From Numida meleagris (lineage: Eukaryota; Chordata; Aves; Galliformes; Numididae): a stretch of DNA of 64,000 bases. The notes under the pieces were generated by a model, which saw nothing but the letters and a program-made list of their open reading frames with translations, was not told the DNA's origin and ran no database searches. The stretch covers positions 81,733,575 through 81,797,574 of the forward strand of contig NC_034412.1 of assembly GCF_002078875.1 (NCBI RefSeq). The letters run 5' to 3'. Below are positions 13,501-26,100 of the stretch, one piece after another. The translations under genes were made by a program, and so were the position numbers. Position 1 is the first letter of the stretch, and the number at the start of each line of letters is the position of its first letter.

Positions 13501-14084
13501 TTAAAAAAATTACCTAATTTGCTATCATTTGTATTTATTGTAAAATATTTCATAACTTTTTCTATCCTCAGTTTATGCTGCCACCTTTGTTTTCTTTGTG
13601 AGGGACACAGGAGAGATCTCCACAGGCTATCATTTGTCAACACTGATTTTTCTGGTAAAGTGTGTAGAGCCACAAAACCAGAACATAACAAAGACAAAGT
13701 ATGGTATAGTGCTATATTGCTGGGCCATAATCTCCAGTCATTCAGTTATTTTAACAGAGGAAGAAAAAAACCAAGCAAACAAAAAACCACCAACCTCCCT
13801 CCCCTCCAATCAAACAGGAGAAAAAAAGCCAGAGCATTCCTTCAGCAAGAGCTCTTAACAGAAACAGGAAAGGATGAAACAGTATTTAGTCTCATACAAG
13901 TATCAGTTTCTAACCTGGGTTCTGAAAAAAATTCCTGCTAAGTAGTCAAAGTACTGAGAAAATCAGTGTTCCTAAATGTATTTTGGCCCCGTTTGAGGCA
14001 AAGGACAAAAGCCAAATGCAAGGCAGAATAACAAAACACCACCATATTTTCAAGAATAACAGTTACTGGATCATGCCTACTTAC

Positions 14085-14156
14085 AGCCTGTATAACTTCG
14101 GCGTCCCCAGAAAGAGCAGTTCAGAAAGCAACTGGAGGTTATTTCTGTTTAGGCGC
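14085..14156 (-). CDS. SLIT2: SLIT2 exon 4: third leucine-rich repeat
   Basis: A 72-base exon with a strong pyrimidine tract (ccttttctttttctttcaaaag) before it and gtaagtag after it. It completes Leu107 and encodes residues 108-130 ([20 protein letters not shown] followed by LYR) plus two bases of Leu131. Compared with human SLIT2 ([20 protein letters not shown]) it has four substitutions, at H, F, P and A, which makes it the most diverged of the three repeats here. It is separated from exon 3 by 15.3 kb and is the last SLIT2 exon I could find going left. Confidence 0.95.
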
Positions 14157-17100
14157 CTTTTGAAAGAAAAAGAAAAGGTTGTGTTAGATTACAACTAAAG
14201 TGCTACAGCAATACAGTGCATACACTTTGAGCAGATCACTGTGCTGTAACAAGCTGATCTTAAAGGCTATGTAATGCTGGTCCATTAGCGGAGACATGGT
14301 CCAGCAGTAAATTTACCATGGACTAATTACATTTTCTGGTTTCCCCAACAGACTATATTACCTATTTCATTTTATGAAAGATTATTTTGAATTTCTGTAG
14401 TGTGAATCAACCATTAAGTCAGGATTCTATCCTGCATAACCAGCCAGAAAACTAAAAATACAAAGCCAGCAGAGTAACTTCAATCTTTCTCCAACTCTGT
14501 GTTCCTCTCAGTATAATGAAGTGAACACATACGCATTTTCTGACCATGAAATACTGTTCAAGGGAACACGTATCAATTGCATGCACTTAGTTAAGTAATG
14601 AGAGAATATATCCTAAGACCCTTATAACCTATTTCAAAAGCAACAAGAAAAACAACAAAGCTGTTGTAGAAACTCTGATCAAATTAAAGCCTGAAAATCA
14701 TACAAATTTTATCATATTTTTAGTTGTTTTTTTTTAAACAGTTTTGTCCACAACTATAAAACACAACAAAGAAAGACAAAATGAAAAAAAAAATCAGTTG
14801 TTCATATGATACATAAAATACTACAAAAGAAAAATTGCAGCTGGGATTTGAAAATACCTGTTTGCCTATGAGATTTCTGACTGAATATGCTGATCAGGGT
14901 CAAACCTATTTAGTTTGAGGTAACAAGTTGCAAGTATAACAATAAGCAACAGAACAACCCCCTCACAAAGACAAATGTGTTCCATTTTCATGATTATTTA
15001 ATTATTTATTTAACATATAGTACGGATTATTCTTTTTAAGCGTCAGCCCTGGAGTTCAACACAGACATATCATTCAACAATTCAAACTCCAAACAGGTTT
15101 TTATTTTTAAGGAATGCAACACACATGCCACCTGCCATTCAAGCAAAGCAGCATACTGGAAAAAGTGTTTCCTCCTAAGAACCTTATCACAAGTCCCAGT
15201 TGGCAATGCACAGTGCTTCTCAATACACTGCTTCTAAGGCATTCCTGGCCACCAGACTGCAGTGTATGGACTGATATTTATTTTATCCCTACAGTAGTTG
15301 CATTACTTAAATCAATACATATTTACCAAGACATTCCACAAGGTGTAAAAAAAAAAAAAAAAATTTCAAAAATGCAACGACAGTCTTACAAAGACACACT
15401 CAGCATCACTTTAAAAGTATACCTCATGGGTCAAATACTTGTGTTAGTATGTAACTTTCCATATTTAGATCACTAGTTTCTATTAGCACCTACAGTTCAC
15501 ATGGCCCACACAACTGAGTACACATACTGTTAACAAAGGATGCATGTGCTGCTGTACTGACATTAAAATTAAATAAAAATATTAAATAATAATAATACTG
15601 CCACTAATAGCAGTACATTCATGACTCAATAGCTTCTACCAGATGAGCTTGGCACTTAGAATTAGTGTTTCAACCTACACTATCACTTTGCCTTTCAAAA
15701 AATTAAAACATTTATTCTTTGAGCACTAAGTGAATAGAGGGGACAAGAGTTAAATGAGCTATTGACCATTCATGAACTCAGTATTTTTTAGTTTCTACTT
15801 TTAATCATTTCATCTGTGTCACTGTAGCTCACTCCTCTTAGAGCTCAGCTTTCTCTATCTGTCCATTTCTAATTGCCTGAGCCAGATTATAAAATATTAC
15901 TAACTTTTGTGTAGGCAACAATGGAAGTCATTTCCTTTACAATACTAAATACAATTTCAAGAAAGAGGCTTCAGCTACGCTTATTTTTATATATGTGTTT
16001 ATATATATACATATGTAAAGCATTATATATAATAAGATGTTTTCAGAAGGGTGAATTTGTCTTAAATTTCTTACAAAGAACTTTAGTGAACTAGACATTA
16101 CTGAAATGATTTTTTCAAGACTACAATAGATAGTTCTGTTAAAAAAAACAACAACTGAATGAAAAGGACGTGGGGTCAATCTGGAATGCATTCACCATTA
16201 TCCTGAACACAACAGCTTTCAGGTGTACAGCCAGCTCTGAAGAGTTTGCAATCTTTGATATAGAGCCACACACACAGTCCAGAAAGCATATTCCTACTTT
16301 AAAACAGTTCATGGCTCCGTGATACAGGCAGTGCCATCTTTTCATACGGCTTCACCTTTGCCTCAAGCCTTATTTTGCCTGAAATAGCAACACCTGTCCC
16401 CAACACAGACATGGTATGAGACAGACATGACCTTTGTCCCCGGAAGCTGAAACCCGAGGTTGCCACAGATATGGGAGAGCAAAGAAAGGAACTACAGCTA
16501 CCACAGAGTAAAAACAAGCAGAAAAAAACCTCTTTTTCCTTCTGTATGTCAGCACAGACCTCTCTGCAGGTTGTGTGCGAACAGCATTTCCCCCGGGACA
16601 ACGTGAGAAGAGAAATTTCAGTTGCATCAATTGAACTGCTCTTCAAGAACTGACATTAAGTTCAAGGTATGGCACTGAAGAAACAGTGATGCAATGTTCC
16701 ATACGTCCCCCTTTCAGTTTCCTAACTGAGCTAGAAAAATCCCTTTCTCAAGGAAAGGAAGAGAGCTCAGAAGAGATGAAGTGCTAGCGGCGCAAGCAAC
16801 AGAAAATGTACTGGAGAATCTCTTCTAATATTGCAGTACCTTGAGCTTTAAGGCCACTGGTAGTGGCCAGAAGTAAGTGGGCAAGGGTCTGACATCACCT
16901 GATTCTTTCAATGCAACAAAACTGAGCCCCAGTTGAAATAAATACAACTTTTGCTTGCATTGCTGAATCCAGCTTTGAGATTGGGCAAACTGACAGACTG
17001 GCTCAGGTAAATTCTTGAGTTCTTAATGATAAATTCAAGCAAAGTCCACATAATACCTATATTACACAAAATGCTTTAAATACTTCAGTTTAAAGTTTCC

Positions 17101-20100
17101 GGAGCTCAGTCTTCTAAATATAGTATGTGCTAGAAAAACAACTTTGAAGTGAAGTGATGAAAGAAGTATAGGAATATACTCAAAGATATTACAGGTTTCA
17201 GAAGAATCAGGTTAAGAATACAAAAGGTGATTCTTTGGCAGATGGGCAGGCATTCTTTACAGGAAGTTTGATACCAATAGGCAGACAAAATGTAGGTCCA
17301 GAAAAAAAAAAAACAGGTTACACAGTGAAGCAAACAGTGAAAATAAGCAAAAAGAAAAAAAATGGATTAAGAGATGAATGCACACCTGTGATTATTATCA
17401 TTGCTCCTATGGAACATCTTTTCATTTGGAAAGAGTTCTAGAGAACAGGATATCTTCACAGAAATTGAAGCATATCTGGTTTTTACTCATTCTGTGTGAA
17501 GAGTCAGAGGATATGAAGAGAATGGCAGAGCTAGAGGCAGAGAAAGTTGAGGAGAGAGCAAGTCAAGTTCCCAGTCATAGATACCTCAACCCACCAAGGC
17601 CTCGCCATGCTGCCTATTCCATGCCATTCAAAAGTTTTCTTGCCACAGTAACTGTCATCCACTATCAATCATGCAGATTGAAGGAGGGAAGATTAAAAAA
17701 ACTTTCTTAATTACACTGTTTAAAGTGTAATCGTCTGCAATTGCAATAATTCACAAGCAGGTCTGTATTTGTTTTGCAGACTAGTTAGTACCTTCCCTGT
17801 AACTTGCTTCTAATCCCACTGTAATCAACTACATAAAGCCAAGGAAGCCCTGTGTAGTCTACTCCAGTCTATGTAGTCTGCTCCAAACTTGTTCTGAGAA
17901 AACCTTCACAATATCAGATGCCAGGGAGTCTCCACCCCCTGCTCAAAGCAGGGTTGGTTATGAGACCAGGCCAGACTGATCAGAGCTACATCTAGTAGAG
18001 GCTTCAAGGAGAAGTAGCACAGCCTCACTGGGAAACTGATTTGTTCCAGCACATGAGTTCTCATATCCACTCCTATTCCCTCCTTTCAATTTATGCTTGT
18101 TGTCTCAATGCAGTGATGACCATGGCTCCAGCTTCTTGATAACCTTTTCACAGGTACTGGAAGGCTGGTATTTTCACCCCTTCAAGTTGTCTCCTTCAGG
18201 TTAAATAAGCCCAGCTAAAATACTTCCAGCTGTTTTTTGTTCAAGTTAATTCAATTCTAGCCATAGGCCCCCAAGAAAGCAGAAGCCCTCAAGATTACTT
18301 GGAACTGCTCTTAACTTAGATCAGTTCTCAAGTAAATTATAAATCAACTGTACTCTAATTAGAAACAGTCAGTCCCATTGGATGCAGAGAGGCTGAGAGC
18401 CATCTGAAACTCTAGATACAATTCACAAATACATTTTATTGTACACCCATTGCTTCAGGAATGATACAAGGCTTCCAACTCACACAAAGTTAATGAGAGC
18501 AGAAGCCATTATTCTTCATTCCTCCTCTGAAATTAGCTGAGAAGTAAATACACTTTCTGCACATAGTAGCACAGTACTGTATAGCTTAGAAACACTACTC
18601 TTCAACAAAGGATCACATCCAAACCTACTGCTGATTGTTTGATAGCAATGTTTGAAAACACTACTATCAAACCATTCAAAATTAGAAGATAACTTCTTTT
18701 CTCTTAAGTTCATTTGCAAAATGTTCACATTTAAAAACAAAAAAAAAAATCATTAATGTTAAATTTCATATCAAAGGACACATTAAAAAAATTGCTGATG
18801 TTCGTACAACAGCACTTTCCACTCACAACAACTGGAGGGCAAGCCTTCCTTCTCTTTTCCAAAAAACAGTGTTACGTCTGCCAGAGGCAGAGAACATCCG
18901 TGCACTAGTGTCCAAAGCCACTGTCTGCTGAATTTCAACACATTTGGCAACTGCTGTCTATGAATGTGACTTGTGCAAACATGTCATCAAGAAATGAGAA
19001 AGCCCAAGAAGACGTAAGCTTACTCATGATCTTTTTAACCTAGCAATATCAATTTTGATATGCCGGCCAAATGAATGCAAATTGGAATCTGAAAAGTCCA
19101 GGGTATTTGCATGCCTAAGTTTAAGTTTGTCCCGGGTCATGAGCATCTTAATCAAGGTTCCATTTTTCCAGGTGAAATAATAACTAGGCTAAGAAAGATG
19201 GCTAAATTTCAGTTTGATATCAAATAGAAGTTAGACATTTTTTTATTTTAGTAAAAAATAAAAAGTCTTATTCTGTGAGAATAGTCAAACACTCGAATAC
19301 ATTTCCCAGTAATACTGTATATTATACATCATTGGGAACATTCGAAACCCAAATGGCAACAGCCCTCAGCCACCTGCTCTGGTTGATCTTGCTTTAATCA
19401 GTGACACTGACTAGAAAATTTATAGAGCTTCCTTCAAATCTCCCATTCTGTGACTCTGTCAGTATAACCCATTGGATTTTATGCTACTTTGAGAAAGGAT
19501 GATTTTTTATTCTGTTTGACTTACAAATTAACATATATAACTTAAAGTACAATTAAGTGAAGCAGAGAACTCTAAAGGAGAGTAAGAATAAGGGCATCAG
19601 TCAAAGATCTCTAGCAGGTTTCAGACTGGTTCACCCTTTTTGACAGAACAAGCGATTTCCTATTATAACCAATTGCCAGAGGTCACAAGAGAGTCCCAGT
19701 CTGAGAAAGAATTTGGCAATGCCTACAACCTTCTTGTTCAGCACCCAGACCTGTCCTCATTATTACCATCCTGGCTGATGAGGAAGAAATAGAAATGCAG
19801 CAAGAATATCAAACCAGAGCCCCTTGCCAGTTAAACCAGAGAGGATTCAAGGTAAGAAACCTTTAAATCTTCCAATTCAGACAACTTTCACTTGCCAGTG
19901 CTTCGAAGACTCATCATTTAGACAACAATGGCTTGCTGCTCCAGAAGTTCTATTTAATTTTCATGTAGAAAAAAATATATATCTGATAACAACTAGGGCA
20001 CAAATCTTATCCAACACACAACTGTCCTCATCTAGAAAATGGAAAGGAAAAAAAAAAACAAAAACGAGTACTAACACTTTAGTAGAGATGCATGGAAGTA

Positions 20101-23100
20101 TGCAAAACAAACCCAGCACTAACCCAGCACTTCAATTAAGTGAACTACTTATTTTAAAGTTTGTACAGCATCCACAACTCAATAGTCCTTTGAGACCACT
20201 CAAAAACTATAGATAATTTTTAAAGAGACAAGAATTATTTTTTAAGTTATCTTGTAATAGACACATACCCCTAAGAAGGAAAGAAAAGTTATAAAACCTC
20301 CATAAGTTAATACAGAATGAAATGCCATATGAAGCAAGGACGATTTTCTGACAACACATGATATAACTTCCAAGAAAGAAAGAAAGAAATATAAAAAAAA
20401 AAAAAGAGAGAGAAAAAGGAATTGAATAGAGTGAGGGAGTTGATCTGTCATATGGAGTTTAGCTAAATTTTGGAGAGACTGTTTAGAAAGCAGGCAAGAA
20501 GGGACTGTCTAGTCTAGATAGACCTGTCTTTACACAGTAAGTTTTCATTCAAGTACTCTTCTATAGCACCTGTACAGGCATCTTGCCAACCTACACTCAG
20601 ACAGGCTGGTGTGTTCTAAGAAAATTAAAAGAGGAATTACTCATTGTATCAGATTATTAGTCTAGGCCATTATTAAAACAAGCCAACAAAACACACTACA
20701 AACTATGAAGGAAAAAACATTTCTTATTATGTAGTTTTCATGCAGACTCTTCAGATTAAATGAGGTAATATAACAGCATGAGTCACTGAAGTAACAGTCC
20801 TGTGGCCAAATCCATCATGTACTTTGGAGTTTAGCTGTAAAATTCCAGGTAAAACTGAGGCTTTTGCAGTTACAGTAAGGCACATTTTAGATTCTATCTG
20901 AAATACACAATATGAAAACATAACGAGCTTTGACTGGTCATTTTTTACCTGAGGCTATTTAACATTAAATCTGTTTTCTTGGTTTTTTTTTAATTGAAAA
21001 GGATAAACAGAATTTTTACAGAGCAGAAGTAAAATGTATAGCTTTACATTTTATGTTAGTGCTCTGTAGCATCAATTTAAAATATATCCTGAATGAAAAC
21101 TCTATTTGAAAGAAAAATGATGAAAATACAGTTCTGTAGAATCAGATTTGGTTTCAACATTTTGCAACAGTGCAAATTACCCATTTTAGTAGAAGCAAGA
21201 AAGAAGAGCATCCAGCAAACAGTGTCACAAAGGATGACCACAAAACAGATGTGGGAAAAATAAACAGCCTTCCTGCCCTGGAATTTGTAAAAAGGTCTGC
21301 AAAGAGCAAACAGGACTTCTCACTGCAATTTGACTTCTAGACCTACAAAAGGAATCCCATGAGAAACTACATTCAAATGAGTGAAATATATTAAAAATAA
21401 TAATGAAAGTTTACAAGGATTCCAAAAGAAGAACATCACTCAGACTTAAAAGTTTTATCAAAGATTTTGTATTATTCTGCAAAGTGTAGCTTTATAATCT
21501 GATTTTTAAAATGCCATTACAACACTGCTTCTCTTTAAATAATCATCTTCAAAGACAGACTTTGTCTATTTCTGATTCACCAGAAACTTTTCTAGAGAAG
21601 ATATCTGAAGTTATTTCCACAAAAGTCTGCTAATACAGGGCAATTACTGTAGTAATTTTTTTTAAAAACGATAACTACAGATGCCCCAGTACAATTCCTG
21701 TAAGATGGTCTCACATTCCTTTGGTAAGTGATTAGCACCGCAGGCTTCATGATCTCCTCCCTGTTCTAAGACGAGGAATGCGCTCTGCATTGCCCTTAAA
21801 CTATGCAGGATTAGCCAAGAGAAGGATTTTTCACATCCGTGATTAACAAGGAATAACTGTTCACCCCCTTCAGGGCTGCTCAAAAACGTATTCTCTACCT
21901 GAACTCATTATTCTTCTGCTACATCTACCTTCACACATGTTATTAACCCTTCCCATGCTCTTATTTTCAGACTGAAGCAAGACAGGTACTTAAGAATTAA
22001 TGCTTCAAGGAGAATAAAATAAAAACAACAAACAGGCTTAAAAAACACAACATACATAAACACCTCAGGTTTTAGGCAGTCCAGCACAGATCTTCCTGGC
22101 TGGGGCAGTCACTGTGCACTCAGAACATATCCCAAACAAAATGAGGAACAGAGCTCAGTGAGAAATACTGGAGACAACTTTCTAGCTTATGAGCTAAGAA
22201 CACATTCTAACAGCTCAGTGAAGCATCCATTCAGAAGACAGCTTTGCTGCTTATACAATCTAAGGCCTTATTGCCAAAAATCTGCTTTTCTTGAGACTAT
22301 TTATACAATCACATCCAAAAAGATGTAATAATTCATTAATTGGCTACTCTTTTACCAACAATAGTCACAAACAGGAGCAGTGACTCAACTACTAACAAAG
22401 CATTTTTCACCATGTATCCCAAATTTCACATTAGCTCTTAAACTTCACACTTAAAAAAACTTAAGTAAATTAGAAGAATTAATGAGATCCTCCTTCACAG
22501 ATAAGAATTATCTTCATGATGCTGTGCTGCAACGTTTAGCATTTTTTCCAGTTGTCTCAGTTCTGATCATATAGTCATGTAGAAGGGAAATCTGGTTCTG
22601 GGGTGGATTTTTTTCTGGTGGGGAAGGAGTGTTTAAAAAAAAAAAAAAGATTTTTGTTTTGCAACTGAAAGGGCTGTATTCTATCAAATACTCAAAACGT
22701 TCAAAACAGAAGTGAATGAGCTCGGAGTTACATACTGACAGACTTTACACTTATTGTAAGAAAATTTAAAAATTCCTCCTTTAAAAGTTAATAGTTTTCC
22801 TACTCGGAACTCAAGTTTTATGGATACAGCTACGCAAAAATGTGGAATAAGAATACAATCTAATGCCATGCTAATATGTAATATATAGTTAGTATGCAAA
22901 TTTATTTTAAGCTCCAGAGAGCATGTTTTATCCCATTAAAGTCAACCATATGTTTAAGGAACATCAGCATTGCTACAAAAGTTCACAATGATTAGTTTCC
23001 CATTATGCACTATATAATAAGAGCTGCTCCAAATGCCTCCTATTTTATTATGTTGGTGGTACAGTAGCGCAGTAGAGGTTGAACCTTCCCAGCAGTATTC

Positions 23101-26100
23101 CATTACATGTTGTTGCCATGTAACAGATGGCAGCAGAGGGACAGTCTGACAAAATGGTATATGAACTGAAGGTGCATCACTGAATTCCTCTATGCAGAAA
23201 AAAATGGCACCTATTGACATTCACTGATGCTTGCTGAACCTTTATGGAGACCAAACAGTGGATGTGAGCACAGTGAGGTGTGGGTGGTGTGTTTCACCAG
23301 TGGTAATAGTGACATGAAAGACAAGCCATGTTCTGTACAGACATGCATCGCTGTCACATCACAAAACAAGAAGTGTCTCAGTCAGCTCATTCATGTGAAC
23401 CAGTAGATTATGACCAGGGAACCACATGCACAGCTGAATCTTAGCTTCAGTGGAAATGATGGTGGCAACATAGGAATATCACTAAGTTTGCTCCAAATGG
23501 GTCCCACACAGGAACAGAAAGAACCCTGTATGCAAGTCTGTCAGGACCTACTGAACCAATATGAAGCTGAAGGTGACAGCTTCCTGGATCTCATCATTAC
23601 TAGTGACAATATATAGTATCACCACTACAGTCAAAACAGCAGTCTATGGACTAGCAACATGCAAATTCCCCAAAGAAAAAGACCAAGACGCAGTCCACAG
23701 CAGGTAAATTGACATGCACTTTCTTTTGGGATAAGAAAGGAGCAATCCTTCTAGATTTCCTGGAACCTGGACAAACCATCAACTGACTGCTACACTATGA
23801 TGCTGACTAAGCTGAAGGCTTGAACTGCCAGAGCTGGGCCAGAGAAGATGACTACTTTTCTCTTGCAACACAGTAATAACAGGCCCCAGACCAGTATGAA
23901 GACTGGGAAGCATACTGCTAATCTTGGCTGGACTGTCCTACCACACCCACCATATACTCTGGATTTGGCACCTTCTGACTTCCATCTGTTTGGGCTGCAT
24001 TAGTAACATTTTCTTAGCAATGATACTGCTATAGCAGCTGTGAAACAATGGGTCACCTCCTCTGGCACAGATTTTTATGAACATGGTAGGCAGGCTCTTG
24101 TTCACTAGTGGTGAAAATGCATAGCTAATGGTGGTGACAATAAAAAAAAAATAATAGCTTTGTAGCCGAGAACTTTCTCTATCTAACAGTATTACTGTGC
24201 TCACTGTATCTGTTGTTTCCATGGAAATAAATAGGATGCATTACTTTCAGAGCAACCTATGTAGTTTATGGAAACAAACATTGCAGTGGGAGAGTATTAT
24301 TTCTGCTCCCTAAGAAAGAACTCACACAGAATATAGCTTGGCCCTCCTAGACTAGATGAAAGGATAGCAGTACTAGTTTATCTACCCTACTTTGAAGTAG
24401 CTGCTAATTCCCCTGATGAATTTCCAGTCTTGATGGGCAGTGTTACCCAAGACAAACTGTATTTGTTTTTATCCTAGATGGAAAACATTATCTCTTAGCC
24501 CATCCTACTATGCATCCATTTAACACATTCATCAGGTTAAAACCCAGATAACTCTAGCCAGCATATGAAATACAGCTAAAATCCCATTATTATACCAAGT
24601 CCCATCTGACATCTTCAACAAGGTGGGCTCCTGTGTGTTCCAGAAGCTGCAAACACAGCTGTTTCATATATAGACTTGTACACAGAAAACATATCCAAAT
24701 AGTACTTCGGTTTGTTTATTAAGTGGAAAAAAACTTTTCTTGAAACCATGTAGTTGAAATATATTCTTGCTTTTCTTTGCTGTAAGTTTCAAATCATTCA
24801 TTCATATCATGAACAGAACTGCAATAGTTCTGCAGTACGCCTGCATATGCTTTTCAGTTAATGCACCCTTCACATTAAGTTTTAATAACGTATTTTAAGG
24901 TTTTTGTCAAGATGGGGCCCCCAATAAATAACAAGTACAGGCAATACCTCTGTTCTGTTATTTTAAAGTTGTGTTGTAAGAAGTTTTTTTTTTAAAAAAA
25001 TACACGAACTATAACAAAGTATTTAATTCTTGAAATATGTCTTTCTCCATCAGTGATACATTGTAAGAAGCATGAAAATATACATCACAGACGGCTTTCA
25101 GTTTAAAAGCTATTTCAAGTATCAACTTGAAGCTCAAAACTTACAGCATTCTTTTCTACAACTCAGGATTTCAGCTGACTCACACCATGAAACTCAGATG
25201 GGCTGGTTTTCTTACAGGGAGCATGAGGGAATGAGCTCAGGTCCTAGCTTTGTGCCTGCAGCTGTTCTGGAACCTGAAAGTAACATTTTACCTCTTTACT
25301 AGTTTTCAGCAGAAGTAGGTGAGTTTTGCTGTTGTTCTGTGGGGTTTTTTGTTTGGTTTTTGTTTGTTTGTTTGTTATACCTAATTCTGCAGAATCAGAT
25401 TCCAAATTAGCATTTTGGGGGTACTGCTGCCTCAATTCACAAGTACATGCAGAAAAATCAGGGCTGTTTCCAAACTACTGCTGTAAACTTTTCCTATTCT
25501 TACATTATCTGAATGTTCAGCATAGCCTTACAGAATTCATAGCTTGTGTCTCAAGTACTTGGTTGTAAATATTTTCTAATAAAATTGCTAATTAAAAATA
25601 AGTTTTTCTATCATCCAAAAAATTCCCTCCCCAAAATGAAAAGCTAACCGCTTTGCTACATAAACAAGCAAAGAACGTATTTATCCCTGAATACCCATCT
25701 ATATTGTAATTCTGGAGTACAAAGAACTAAGAAATTTTAGACAAGCAGCTCATAACAGAACTGGTTCATAGTCTATGGCAGCTGTCCTCAACCAAATTTT
25801 ATACTTCCCTCCAGGTAAGGATAGCTTGTAAAAACACTGGAACACTTTGAGAATAGCTGCAACACCTCAGAAGGTGTAGGCCTTGGGGCTAACAACATTT
25901 TAAAAAGTCATTTTTAAAGCTGTATCCAATGATGGCATTAGTTTTCAGAAAGTGAAGGTACAAGTTGTCCCATTCAGTGGAAATGGAGCTACACATATTC
26001 AGGTTCAAAGAGGGTTGTTTTACCGAACACTGAGAGCATCTACACAACACAGATGACATGATTCAAGATACAGGCTGTAAAGAAATTCAGGGCAGACTTA

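Larger units (their letters stand above)
1..14084 (-). other. SLIT2: SLIT2 intron 4 (5' part, runs off the window)
   Basis: It begins at the exon-4 donor and continues past position 1. Contents noted: a CR1 tail (1201-1307), an open frame of unknown origin (5140-5394), CpG-retaining patches at about 4380-4830 and 10190-10345, a 21-base A-run at 7262-7282 and a GTT/GCT microsatellite at 10478-10507. I searched the minus strand for the expected fourth LRR (exon 5) and did not see it. Confidence 0.85.

Noticed and set aside
13519..13941. 140-codon plus-strand frame close to SLIT2 exon 4
   Set aside because: Lies on the opposite strand from SLIT2, overlaps a second frame of 86 codons, and looks random.
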